Assembly: GCF_051401765.1 (NCBI RefSeq)
Contig: NC_135071.1
Coordinates: 5,558,961-5,622,960 of the forward strand
DNA: 64,000 nt
Direction of reading: 5' to 3'
From: Calliopsis andreniformis
Taxonomy: Eukaryota > Arthropoda > Insecta > Hymenoptera > Andrenidae
How positions within the stretch are numbered: the stretch's first letter is position 1; each line of letters begins with the position of its first letter. Below, piece after piece: positions 21,429-31,752 of this stretch. The notes under the pieces were generated by a model. That model searched no databases and had not been told where the DNA came from. It saw nothing but the letters and a program-made list of their open reading frames with translations. The position numbers were made by a program, and so were the translations under genes.

Positions 21429-21900
21429 TTATTGCCTCAGGCCCACTGATAATTCTTCTCTCTTTATTTCTTCTATCATCCTCTTGTTCACATGCCCCAA
21501 CTTTTGATGCCAGATATCTTTCTCTGTTGTGGCCGTAACAGTTTCATAATTTATTGTTGTTGATTGAACATAACTTCTTCGCACTGCTGTCATGCGAACT
21601 TTTCCATGCTTATTGAATATTTCTGCATCTTGTTTATCGAATGTCACGCACTATCCATTATCAGTAAATTTAACAACAGACAATAAATTAGTATTCAAAT
21701 CTGGGACACACAACACATTATCCAATCTTACTCTGTTTTTCAGTTCACTTTGTTTCATTATAACTTCTACCTTGCTTATCAGCAAGTGTAATCCCCCTCT
21801 CTTCTTTCTCTAGCTTATCAAAAACTTCTACGTCTGATGTCATATGTCTTGTAGAACTAGAATCCAGTAGCCAAACCATATGTCTTCTCATACTGAGCAC
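21429..21900 (-). pseudogene. Copia element B, protease and GAG-pre-integrase
   Basis: Protease block WLLDSSSTRHMTSDVEVF near 21865 has Ser where Copia enzymes have Gly in DSG, so the active site is changed. LDNVLCVPDLNTNLLS follows with stops, and then the 72-residue frame at 21429-21647 holds DKQDAEIF and IWHQKLGHVNKRM, the GAG-pre-integrase His block. Several stops and shifts separate these pieces. Confidence 0.8.
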
Positions 21901-21969
21901 TTTCCTGTTCACATTTTGTCACTTTATTTAGACTTAATCTGTCCAACGTAGTTATCACAGCTTCGTCTG

Positions 21970-22551
21970 CTATATTCGTTGTCTTTTCTTTCTTTCCACG
22001 TGCATTTCCATTATCTCTCCAGTTTCCTCTTCCACGAAAGGTGCTTTTGTTTCCTCTTCCTCGAGCAGGTTTACAATTCTTTGTCCATTTGCACTCTGTG
22101 GAAATATGCCCATATCATTGGCAGTTAAAACACTTTTACTTACCAAGTACTCAGTTGATATGTGGCCTTTCTTTCCACAATTGTAGCAGTTAACATCATT
22201 CTTCATTTTGTCCTTCATTTTCCTGACATCTTCATGATTTTTCTGCACTCTTTCTTTTTTTATTTTTTTTCTTTCTAGCTTCTTCTAACTTCAGCATATA
22301 TCTTATGTCACTAATCGTTGCTTGTTTTTGAGTTTCCAATATTCTAACATTTCGATCAAACTTTTGTCTGAGCCCACGCATCACATACATTTTTATTTCA
22401 AATTATTCTATCATCCTACCCAATTACGTACATTAATTTTTAAGACCTTCAGCTTTCTTGATGTAGTCGTTTACACTTTCATCCTTGTTTATACGCAATT
22501 TCGTTAAATCACATAATACTCTTATTTTAATTTGTTCTGATTCTGTTGCCA
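21970..22551 (-). pseudogene. Copia element B, gag mid-region and zinc knuckle
   Basis: Starting at 22551 in element orientation, MATESEQIKIRVLCDLTKLR and ESVNDYIKKAEGLK match the middle of Copia gag. Two stops follow, then MRGLRQKFDRNVRILETQ. The zinc knuckle at about 22190 reads CYNCGKKGHISTEY, in which the last Cys is replaced by Tyr. The first 80-100 residues of gag are absent: the LTR abuts mid-gag, suggesting a deletion from just inside the LTR. Confidence 0.78.
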
Positions 22552-23183
22552 TGTTATACTACTCCCTGTGAACGGGGAGTAGGATTCGTGTGGTGTGCGG
22601 TTAAGAAATAAATTTTATAGACTAGGATTTTTGTTAAATTAATATATAACAAAATTTTATTAAACAATGTTCTATACAATTAATATCTGAATCTAAACGA
22701 TGCGTGATTATTTCTAACTTATAATTACTTTAGTCTTTTAGATTAATATCGAGAAAGAAACAATAGTTTGGTTTGGTATCTCACTAAACTGGATTGGTAA
22801 CTAACACTGCTTATTTGCCGACCGAATACTTTCCGGTTTAAGAGTACTTATGGGATCTGATTTGGGCACATGGCAGTTATGGATTATAGTCGATAGGGAT
22901 CGAGGATAGGCTAAGGAACTGGTTAAAACTGCCTCGATGTGGAGGATCCAAGGAGCTGGTTTAAACTACCTCGCAGTGGTAATCAAGGAACTAGTTAAAG
23001 CTGCTTCGCTGAATAGTGATCCAGGAGCTGGCTACAACTGCCTCGATCAGAAGGAACCAAGGAGCTGGTTAAAGCTGCCTTAAAATGGTTTAGGATCAGT
23101 AGGATTGTTTGATGTTCAGAACCTCGAACTTCAAAACGCCCTGCTGTTTTTTTTTGCTGTTTCCCTTGAGTGGGGGTATTACA
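22552..23183 (-). repeat. Copia element B, 5' LTR (632 bp) with five tandem modules
   Basis: In element orientation it begins TGTAATACCCCCACTC and ends GGGAGTAGTATAACA, ends that are partly inverse. It lies immediately upstream of the gag remnant on the same strand. The core at 22579-22605 nearly equals 10792-10819 of the 1.3-kb solo LTR (inverted orientation), just before each LTR's end. The usual Copia primer-binding site is not seen next to it; TGGCAACAGAATC is there instead, either a different primer site or a deletion product. Assignment of this LTR to element B rests on position and orientation. Confidence 0.6.
22915..23085 (-). repeat. Five tandem 37-bp modules in LTR
   Basis: Modules start at 22915, 22952, 22987, 23024 and 23061, each with a core like GGAGCTGGTTAAAGCTGCCT. 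Period is 35-37 bp. In the element strand a short GAG/CTC pairing is kept in most units (GAA/TTC in the third), but the evidence for structure is much weaker than in the other two LTRs. Confidence 0.8.
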
Positions 23184-23348
23184 GTACCTGTGGAAAGGTT
23201 TCCATACAACCTGTACATAACATGAAGAAAGTAGAAATGTGAATGTAACACATGAGAGCTTGGAGTGATATTGGGGAGTGTTGTATAACAGGGAAAGATT
23301 TCAAAAAACCCTGTAAGCCATGAAGAGTTAAAAAAAAGCGTGAACTTA
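23184..23348 (-). other. LINE 3' untranslated region
   Basis: Lies between the end of the LINE ORF2 remnant and the LTR border. No poly-A tail is visible at 23184 in element orientation, so the LINE's own 3' end may have been cut by the Copia insertion. Confidence 0.5.
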
Positions 23349-25247
23349 CTACTGGATTAGAGTACCTGGTAGTTTTCTATACATTTTGAATGGAATTTCA
23401 TGAATATTATACCTTCCTATTTTATTAATTAGAGGGTTTTCATGTGAGGTGTACTGGGATTTTCTGATGGAATTTAGAATAAAATCTCTGACTTTTGAAG
23501 TGCTAGCTTCAGCATGTAGGTTCATTATGGTAGCGTTATAGTTCTTGTTGAGAATAATTCTGAGAAACTTATTTTGAATATATGTGTAGGGACAGCTGTG
23601 CATCAAGCTTGATGTCTGTAGGCGATTATTGGTCTAACGCAGACTAGGTACATAATAATTTTAATATTTTTGTTCAGGGCGCTGTTTTTGGAAATTAGAG
23701 GATAGAGTCTTCTTAAGGTGGGGTGAGAAAGTATAATTCTGCTCTTTATGGCAGGACCCCAGGTGAGTTTGTGGTCAAAGATGAATCCCAGGTATTTGAC
23801 CTGGGGTTTCCAGCTGATAGATTCTCCCGATATGGTTACAGTGGCAGTTGGTTTTTGTCTTTTTTGGAAAAGCATATAGCCTCGGTTTTAGCTAAGTGTT
23901 TTTTTTTGTCAGTCGGTAGATCATTTATATATAGAATGAATAAAATGGGACCAAGTATGGAACCTTAGGGGACACTAGCAGTGATGGGTAGAAGTTGCAA
24001 TTGAGCACCATTAACAGAAGTGAACAAGTGTCTGTTTGAGAGGTAGTTTGCTATGAGCTTAATTAGAAAGAGTGGGAATTTTCAGTGGTGAAGTTTGCAG
24101 ATTAGTCCAGCGTGTCATACTGAATCAAAGGCCTTCTCAATATCTAGAAGAAGCATTTGAACAGATCTATTTTTATTTAGCTCAAAAGTGATATCTTCGG
24201 TAACTCTTAGAATTTGGTGTATAGTGGAGTGGTGTTCTTTGAATTCAAATTGATGATTCGGTAGAATGTCATTATCTTTGATGTGCTGGTTGAGAAATTT
24301 TAGAATTATTTTTTCGAAGACTTTGCCTAGCAAGCTTAGAAGACTGATTGGTCTGTAGCTACTGTGAAGGTTCACTGGGTTTCTTGATGGGAATAACTTT
24401 GACAGTTTTCCAAACGCTGGGAAAGTAGCAGTTCTGTGTAGCTTTTCTGATGATATAGTAAATTTGGACCTGTAACTTCTTTGTAGTGTTTTTCAGTTTC
24501 TGTACTGTAATTTTGTCTAGACTGAGGCCCTTATTGGTTGGAAGTTTTTTAATTATAGCTTGGATGTCTAACGGACTGAAAAAAGGAGAGTGTGGCTCAG
24601 CCTGTAGGTTTAGAATGAAAGAGTAAGAACCCGAGACTAGTGAATCAAGTGGAGATGATAGGTTATATGCTAGGTCATGCACTTGTTGAAAATGTTTGGC
24701 GAGCAGTTCAGCCTTATCCTGATCAGAGTACAATAGTTAGTTTTCGGTGGATTGAAGCAGGGGAATAGGCTGTGTTTTGTTTCCAATGAGTTTGTGGATT
24801 TGCCAGAGGGTGTTATCAGCTTTTTGTATGGAAGCAAGCTTGTTCTGCCAGTGGTTATTTTTAAATTTTAGAATTAGCTTTTGGATGTTGGATAAAGAGC
24901 AAATTTCTCAGTAGTTTGTGGTAGAGGTTACCTGTTTGTTGATATTTTCTTCTGGCCCTATTTCTATCCTTGATGAGTTGGGAAATATTTTTGTCCTCTA
25001 TTCCTTTATGTTGGTGGTTAGAAGTAGTAGTTGTAGCGTTTTTGTAAGCTGAGTTGATTCTATCCTGAAATCTTAGAATTTCCTTGTCAATATCCTCGTT
25101 GGTCCGGATCAGGGTTGAGGTTGTAATTGTTGCAGATAGGTTTATACAGATTCCAGTCGGTGACAGAAGTACTTCTTTTAATTGAGATTGATGGGATAGT
25201 AGAGGCTTTGAAGTGTACAGGAAGGTGATTTGATTAAAGGTCGTCAA
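23349..25247 (-). pseudogene. Jockey-like LINE ORF2: reverse transcriptase and C-terminus, catalytic box deleted
   Basis: In element order: a linker with KRYQQTGN-like region, IIKKLPTNKGLSLDKI, VWKTVKVIPIKKP, SSYRPISLLSLLGKVFEKII, NHQFEFKEHHSTIHQI and LLLDIEKAFDSV, all reverse transcriptase blocks. A stop and GSILGPILFILYINDLP follow, but the text then jumps to AKTEAICFSKK: the FADD/YADD catalytic box and about 50 residues are missing. Downstream are VKYLGFIFDHKLTWGPAI and the C-terminal NKFLRIILN and IHEIPF blocks. Multiple stops and frameshifts occur. Reverse transcription by this copy is impossible. Confidence 0.88.
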
Positions 25248-25277
25248 TAGTGCGACATGTGAGACTGCATTGTAAAT

Positions 25278-25865
25278 CTATGAAGTAAATGTCAATGTTG
25301 GACAGGGCTTTCCTGGCTTTTTGTAGGTGAACGTGTTGCTGTAGATAATATTGTAATTTTTGTTCTCAGCATGGTTCTTGAGGTTACTACCATTTCTATT
25401 ACATGAGATGTTATTCCAAAGCTGATGTTTGGATTTAAAGTCATCTCCTATCAAGAAGTATTTTGCGTCCGTATGGATGGTGATAATATCAAGATTAGTT
25501 TGTGTGATTTTGTTTCTACGAGGAGAATATCCAGCTCCGACGATGAGGGCTGGGTTAGACTTGACTTTAATAAAGATAGTTTCAATGTTTGGGGTTGCCG
25601 GTTGAGTAATGTGTTCATGTGGTATAGAATTGTGAATGCAGATAGCGACTCCACCTCTATCTGCAGATGGAGGGGGCCTATCGGCCCTAATGAGATTGTA
25701 GTTTTTCATTCTATATGGAGCTTGTGTTTGAAGCCAGGTTTCAGAGATGAGGGCAACGTCGATGTTGTTAGTTTCTAAGAAGAGCTGAAATTTAACTATC
25801 TTTAGCGTGAGGCTGGTGGCATTCCACAGTATGAAATTGGTAGGAAAATTACTTGTACTGGGCAT
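25278..25865 (-). pseudogene. Jockey-like LINE ORF2: APE-type endonuclease
   Basis: The 195-residue frame shows NFILWNATSLTLKI, IDVALISETWL with the catalytic Glu, DRPPPSADRGGVAICI and FLIGDDFKSKHQLWN (usually GDFNAKH, so one Asp is inserted). The final SDH block is out of frame downstream as SNHLPV, so the catalytic Asp position reads Asn. The ORF2 start overlaps the end of ORF1 by 17 bp at 25849-25865, a common arrangement in this clade. Confidence 0.88.
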
Positions 25866-27057
25866 CGAGCTGTTGAATGATTAGGACAGTGGCTTTTACC
25901 CTTTCTAGGTTGTTGGTGTATTTTGAGTAATGAGTTTTAATTAAATCCAGGATGGTCAGAAACATGTCGTGGTCATTAGTAGAGTTGACGTTGTGAATGT
26001 TTCCTAAGATGTGGTTGGAGTTATCTTGAAGATGATGAAAGTTGTAGTTTCTATTAGATGAAGGCGGGTTGGCGGCTGCAGCCTGAGCGTAGGTGAGAGA
26101 GTTTCTGACATTAGAGTCAGAAATCTTATGCGTAGGAACGTACTGCTGAGGTACGGAGAGAGTCAGGTTATTTTTTTGAAAAGGCGTACTCCTATTTCTT
26201 TTTGCGAGAAAAGCAGTTAAAGCTGGACATTTGCTATAGTTAGCAGGATGAGGGTCTTTGCAGTTTGCACAGGTAGCAGGAGCGTCCTTTGATTTAGAGC
26301 AAGTTCTAGTGTCGTGCATTCCTACACATTTGACACATTTAAATTGTTTGTTACAGTTAGCTGAAGTGTGGCCATGGGCTTGACATTTGAAGCATTGGGT
26401 AAATGCTTGGCGAGAGTCGTACTTTTCCCAATAGAGTCTAAGGTTTTCTAAGTATCTAATTTTATTAACTTGAACGAGAGTAGTACCCGTATGTGATTCT
26501 TGGTGTTTAAAGGAAGTTCCGTACAAAGTAAGGGTTTCAGACCTGAATTGTTCATAGAATTTAGAATTCTATCAGCGGGGAATTTCAGAAGGACATTTAC
26601 TACTACCGTGAGGACTTTTTCAGAGCCTAGGGAGTAAGTGTGAAATTCGATTTTCTCATCGGTACATGTTTTCTTGAAAGTGTTAAAATCTTGAGCATTG
26701 TTAAAATTGATTCTCAATTTAGAGTTACAGTTTCTAGCGAATCTTAGTGAATCTATTCCCGTACTTCTTTTCAAATATGTCAATAAATTAGACAAAGTTA
26801 ATGTTTCCATGCACATAAATGGGCGGAGGTTTTTCAGGAGGCGAGTTTTGCTTGTCAGCTGAGGTATCACTAGATTGCAGGCGACTTGTAGAAAGTGCAG
26901 TGGAAGTATTAGAAACAGGTGGGTCAGCAGGAGAATATTCAGTACTGAAACAATCGGCGAAAATGCCAAATCTATTGGCAGTAGGAATATTAAAATCCAT
27001 ACCTGTTTTGAGTTGTACGGACGATGATAGTAAAATAGAAGACTTTGGAAAGCACAC
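25849..27057 (-). pseudogene. Jockey-like LINE ORF1 with three zinc knuckles
   Basis: The N-terminal part is Ser/Pro/Thr-rich and ends PPPIYVHGNINFV. After a frameshift near 26790 comes an RRM/PRE-like region (LRINFNNAQDFNTFKKTC, KVLTVVVNVLLKFP). After another near 26500 come three knuckles: CFKCQAHGHTSANC, CVKCVGMHDTRTC and CANCKDPHPANYSKC. The C-terminus is Asn/Ser-rich and ends just inside ORF2. The PRE_C2HC/knuckle order is typical of Jockey-type ORF1 (nucleic-acid chaperone). Confidence 0.87.
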
Positions 27058-27500
27058 TAACGACGCGATACGAAACCGATTCTCGTATTCAATCCCTCAT
27101 CCTGCATGCATTGATAAACGCCTTGCTATCGCTGGCGACGCCGTATTTATACTCGGAGATTGTCTTCTTCCTTTGGACCCAGTGATTCCCCTCATTGAAA
27201 GAGAAGTGTTGTATTGCGCATGCGTGCTCGGAAGCTGTCGCAGTATACTCGTTGCTAATAGACTTCGATGCTTGGTGCATGCGTGTGAACGCGCTTGCGC
27301 AGACATACAGAGAAACTTGGCTGCTGATAGATTCGTCGTGTCGTCATGCTGTTGTTATCTTGTCGTCAGCACATGCGAAGAAGCACGCCATAGAATGTTG
27401 CTTGGATGCTGTCATGATGTATGTATGCGTGGATAAAGGAGTACTATTGCATACGCGCATGCGTATTGCGTATTGCTGACGCGATTGTTTAAATTAGAAA
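27058..27500 (-). promoter_or_regulatory. LINE 5' region with NRF1-like motifs
   Basis: This GC-richer segment upstream of ORF1 has TGCGCATGCG at 27215-27224, TGCATGCG at 27276-27283 and CGCGCATGCG at 27452-27461. These match the core GCGCATGCGC recognised by NRF1-family factors. Jockey elements use an internal promoter, so a role in transcription is plausible but inferred. AT-rich host-like DNA begins near 27490. Confidence 0.45.
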
Positions 27501-27870
27501 ATCGAGATTAAGATATGTTTTTAGGGTAGAATTACTGCCAACTGTACAAATGTATTCTACTATATATTTTATTCTTAATGCTATATAGAAATTAATATAT
27601 ATAGAAATAGAAATTATATAATATATAGATAGAAATTAATAGAAATAGTCGATCTAAGTAGTGTTTAGAATCTGATATTATCGAGATTATCGGCGAAATC
27701 GACGCCGGTTGTTACAGTACTAGTTTGAGTGGTATGATTATTATTATCTCACTCGCACCAACACTTAAGACTGCTGTCGATTAGTGCGATAGGTGTAAAC
27801 GTCGAGTGTGATTTAAGTCATATAGTTAATTTAATTTTGTTTACAGAAATCATTAAAACCAGAAATTTAA

Positions 27871-28026
27871 ATGTCTAACACTGAAGAACTTTTATCGCTC
27901 ATCAACTCGGTTTCCGGACAACCTAAGCCTTCAGTAAAGCTAAGAGCATTTAGGAGAAGACCCATGTATCTAACAAAATCAGGCATTGTGAGGTTCTCGG
28001 CGAGTCTTTCAAAAAGCCGCAGTTAG
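27871..28026 (+). CDS. Unrecognised short open frame, 51 residues
   Basis: An ATG follows a TTTACAG (acceptor-like) sequence by about 25 bp and opens a short basic peptide beginning MSNTEELLSLINSVSG. It has no known domain. It could be the start of a retroelement gag or a chance frame. Confidence 0.15.
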   Translation: MSNTEELLSLINSVSGQPKPSVKLRAFRRRPMYLTKSGIVRFSASLSKSRS

Positions 28027-28345
28027 TTTTTTGACGGTACTTCGAAAAAAAAATGTGTAAAATAAACAGTTTATACGAAGGTGGACATACTAACCTTTTC
28101 TATCTCATAGCGAATGTTTTGAGTTAGTCTATGGATTACAACGAATACAGAAAGTTATTGTTATTTAATGATATTCATTAATTTTAACTGAATTTTGAAT
28201 TATGTAGCCTTGTCGAGTGTCGATCAGATGTCTGACGGTGAGTGATCTTTCCCTTCCCTTACGTCACTGCGATACTGCTGTTCCGACAATCACTGCTCAT
28301 GGCCTCCGCGCGGGCTCATTTCTGGTGCTTTCAACCAGATTTTTA

Positions 28346-28464
28346 AACGCTTATAACTAACAAACGAAGCCTCAAACGTGAAATTGTTATTTTGAATTTT
28401 CGTCACATTTTAATCCCTAGAATCACGCCTTAAATTTTTTCACGTGCTGTTCAAAAACACTCTG
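28346..28464 (-). mobile_element. Single terminus of a CAGGGTGT-type element (variant CAGAGTGT)
   Basis: The plus strand ends AAAAACACTCTG-TA at 28464. Reading inward, the motif TATAACTAACAAACGAAGC (28352-28370, minus-sense GCTTCGTTTGTTAGTTATA) ends 94 bp from the terminus, the same spacing as in the other elements. The opposite terminus was not found. Confidence 0.5.
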
Positions 28465-28751
28465 TACATGATCTAAGTTCGTACCGAATACCGTTTCTGT
28501 AATGTAAGATTGCGTCTGCGCTTTCACGCGATGGACATCCGGACATTCGTACATACTATGGAGAAGAAAATGTTGAAAAATTAAATTAAAAAAGTTACAC
28601 TTTTCAAAATCGCATCATGGGATCTCAGCAACAACAGGTGCGCCGATTTTTATGAGACCAGGCTTAATCAAAAGATCGTACCAACATTATATTGCGATAA
28701 TACGTAAAACTCCAAACAACGTGTTATCGGTAGTACCGGCTACGCTGCGTA

Positions 28752-30525
28752 TACAGGGTGTAACAAAAATGTTGTAGTTCCTTGAAAGCAGTGATTCAGG
28801 GGATGATTTGAAACAACTTTTTCCTTAACGAAAATATTAGACCAGGCTTCGTTAACAAGTTATTGACCAAAAATATCAGTCAATGAGAGTGTGAGTTTGT
28901 CATCTGAGCGGCCGCGGTAGCGTTGGGTACGCGCCAGGCGCTACGCTTGTACTGTGAATAAGAAAGTCGACATGCATCGAAGGAAATAGCATTAGAGTCC
29001 TTTTTTTGTTTATCACTTGAAATGAATAATTAATTAAAATCTAGAAAAACTATGTGCAACGCAAAAACACGAATACACAGTTCTTTTGTTTAAGGAGAAT
29101 CAAGAATAACAATTATTTGATGTGAGAGGACAAGGAATACGTAAATTTTCTATTCGCATAATGTACAAACGAAAAAGCAATGCAACAAAAAAATTAACGG
29201 AAAATTGGAAAATAATTGGAAAACTAACGTTGAAAATAAAAACATTGAAAGTAGTCTGCGTTAGATTAAAAAAATAATAATCATTAATGAATTAAATACA
29301 ATTCACCTGTAGTTTGTAAACCTGTGTCACTGGGTCACTGTACCGATCCTGATCATCGACCGTCGAAATAGTTTACGCTAGGGTAGAATTTTTCCAAAAA
29401 AGCTCCTTCTACCCCCACATAGTTTTCCGCCGTTCTATGATGAGTTAACTCCCAATACGACAACAAGATTGAGTGAGAAAAAAATCTGTATTCGCTAAGA
29501 AAACATGTGCTTTGCAGAAGTGCACAACGAACGGACTATCGAACAGTTTTACAAAAGCGCTCACTTCACTCTGTTACTGCCTACGTATCCAATGCTTCGA
29601 GACAAAAAACAGACACATCGTGTGTCAGTCTAAAATAGTCTGCGAAGAGGAGAAAGTCTTTTCCGTCTCCGAAGAACAAAAGAAAAATTTTCAGCAACAC
29701 GTGTCGAGTTGTCGCTGCGAGGACCAGTTTAAGCAACTTAGCAGAGATCCAGGGCACGCGTTTAGATAATTTATGGCTTTCTTGCTTTGGCTTCGAAGGA
29801 GACGTGATCTCGGAGTGTTCGAAAAAGGAAGGTCTGATTGTGAGGTGCTTGATGCACTTCTGCAAAGCACTTGTTCTTTCGGCGAATACTGATTTTTTTC
29901 GCTTTCAATCTCGTTGTCGTAGTAGGAATTAATTCATAATAGAACGATGGGAAACTACGTGGGGGTAGAAGGAGCTTCTTTGAAAAATTCTATCCTACCA
30001 TAAACCATTTCGATGGTCGATGATCAGGATCGGTACAGTGACCCAGTGACACAGGTTTACAAACAACAGGTGAATTGTATTTAATTCATTAATGATTATT
30101 ATTTTTTAAATCTAACGCAGACTACTTTCAACTTTTTTATCTTCAACGTTAATTCTCCAATTCTCCATTCATTTTTTTGTTGCATTGCTTTTTCGTTTAT
30201 ACATTATGCGAATAGGAAATTCACGCATTCCTTGTCCTTTCACATCAAGTAATGATTTGTTACGTCGCTTTCAATTTTCATACTAATGCTATTTCCTTCG
30301 ATAAATGCCGACTTTCTTGTTCGGAGTACAATCGTAGCGCCTAGCGCGTACCCAACACTACCGCGGCCGCTCGGGCGGTAAACTCGTGCTCTGATTGGCC
30401 GGTTTTTTTGTTAATAACTCGTTAACGAAGCCTCATCTAACATTTTCACTAAGGAAAAAGTTGTTACAAATCACTCCCTGAATCACCCCATTCAAGGAAC
30501 TACAACATTTTTGTTACACCCTGTA
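28752..30525. mobile_element. 1.77-kb near-perfect palindromic element, CAGGGTGT type
   Basis: Begins TA-CAGGGTGTAACAAAAATG and ends with the inverted CATTTTTGTTACACCCTG-TA; TATA occurs on both sides. Arms of about 700 bp (28754-29520 and 29850-30523) are inverted copies, with shared GCGGCCGCGGTAG, CCGATCCTGATCATCGACC and GTGGGGGTAGAAGGAGC. The central 330 bp is not paired. Motif GCTTCGTTAACAAGTTATT starts exactly 92 bp from the left end and its inverse ends 92 bp from the right. Open frames on both strands (29473-29865) result from the palindrome. No transposase. Confidence 0.85.
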
Positions 30526-30599
30526 TACTTGGCGTTACGGTACTACCGTGTCGCTTGATAGTACACCAGAGGTGTGAGTGATCAGAGTGAGTCGGGAAC

Positions 30600-30725
30600 A
30601 GGACCTTTTTTTGAAAATGGAACGGGTTTCCGAAACTTTTGGGAATTTTCGAAATTGTTGAGATTCTTTGAAACACGGAAATTTTTAGAAATTCCCGAAA
30701 ATTCTCGGTTTCGAAAATTTTGGGA
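30600..30725. repeat. TTCGAAA-rich degenerate repeat
   Basis: Many overlapping words of the type TTTTCGAAA, CCGAAAATT and TTTCCGAAA. Similar clusters lie at 52880-52945 and 53290-53372. Confidence 0.5.
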
Positions 30726-30959
30726 CCTCAAATCGACCCGATCTCTTTCCGAGACATCTCAATGGTCGAGTTCCCAACATATTCGTATTTCTGCACATCT
30801 CTGCTGTGTACCATACAAGGGAGAGATGGCATGAGTGAGACACGTATTGAATGGGACATTCTAATTGCAAACGGTGATCTTTCTTACGATGAAATTATAT
30901 TGTTTTGAAATTACCTACGTCTGACATGTTCAACTATCCTAATCTGAAACTGTTTCCAA

Positions 30960-31400
30960 TTCAAACGGCGAGAATCGATTAATTTTCTCCATACTTTAAA
31001 CTAAAGCTTTTCCTATTTTTTCGAAACATCTGATGAAGTACTGTTACTTTTGATTCATTTCTTAATTATCACATTTGACCATATATTTCTTCAAAAATAA
31101 TAACATAAATTAACAGGTACTTTTTCTTTGACGTAGTAATTAAACAATTTGAATTTTCTATATAATCGTAATATTTATGAATGGAACAGGAAATTTTATA
31201 GTTACTCAAATATTTCGTAGTTACTCATAGTTACTTGTTACTTAAACTCAATTGTGTTTTTAATTCTGTTATTATAGTTTTTTTTTTGTTAATTGTCTAT
31301 TTTTCAAATGTAAAACTTACAATTAATGTTGTAAGATTCAGATATTTATGTAACCTAATCGTAAGAAAATATCAATAACATTATAAGTGCAATTGCACAA
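30960..31400 (+). repeat. Diverged dispersed repeat, copy 1 (partner 46620-46970)
   Basis: Shares with the partner, in order: CGATTAATTTT, CATACTT, TTTTCCTATT, TAGTAATTAAACAA, ATATTTATGAATGG and AAATATCAATAACATTA/AAAATCAATAACATTA. Indels are frequent, so the copies are old. Confidence 0.6.
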
Positions 31401-31445
31401 GGTTAAACAATAAATTCGGTGGATGTAGTCTGAAACTTAATTAAT

Positions 31446-31634
31446 TTATTCATTTGTATGTTGTTTTACCTCAGTAAATAAATCATTAATTTTTTTCATG
31501 AATTTATTACGCCCATTTATTTTTGTTGGATACACTTTTCTCTTCAGTGTATTTCACAAAGAAAAGTCAAGTGGCGTGAGGTCGGGCGTTCTTGGAAGCT
31601 AAAGCATCGGCCCTCCTCGACCCATGCATACTTG
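31446..31634 (-). pseudogene. Tc1/mariner-superfamily transposase C-terminal relic
   Basis: One frame reads MGRGGPML, a stop, LPRTPDLTPLDFSL, a TGA where Trp is expected, NTLKRKVYPTKINGRNKF, and MKKINDLFTEVKQ, then a stop. GRGGP and PRTPDLTPLDFSLW are the invariant end of the DDE_3 catalytic domain in a common insect transposase family. Only this end is preserved; it lies just left of a palindromic element. Confidence 0.8.
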
Positions 31635-31752
31635 ATAAAAATGATTATTTAATATTATGACGACGACTGGTTTCGAGTTACAAGAAGCACTTTACAATGA
31701 CACAACTGTTGCATCAACGTTCATCAAAGTCTTAATCACTGACGAACATGTG

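Noticed and set aside
26819..27436. Plus-strand frame of 205 residues
   Set aside because: The first part is antisense to LINE ORF1 and the rest covers the LINE 5' region; no domain on the plus strand.
27710..27845. TGTTACAGTAC ... TTTGTTTACA as a very short LTR before the 51-residue frame
   Set aside because: At 136 bp it is too short, has no second copy, primer site or target duplication.
29473..29865. Overlapping open frames on both strands (98 and 94 residues)
   Set aside because: They lie in the inner arms and loop of the palindrome, are near mirror images and have no domain.
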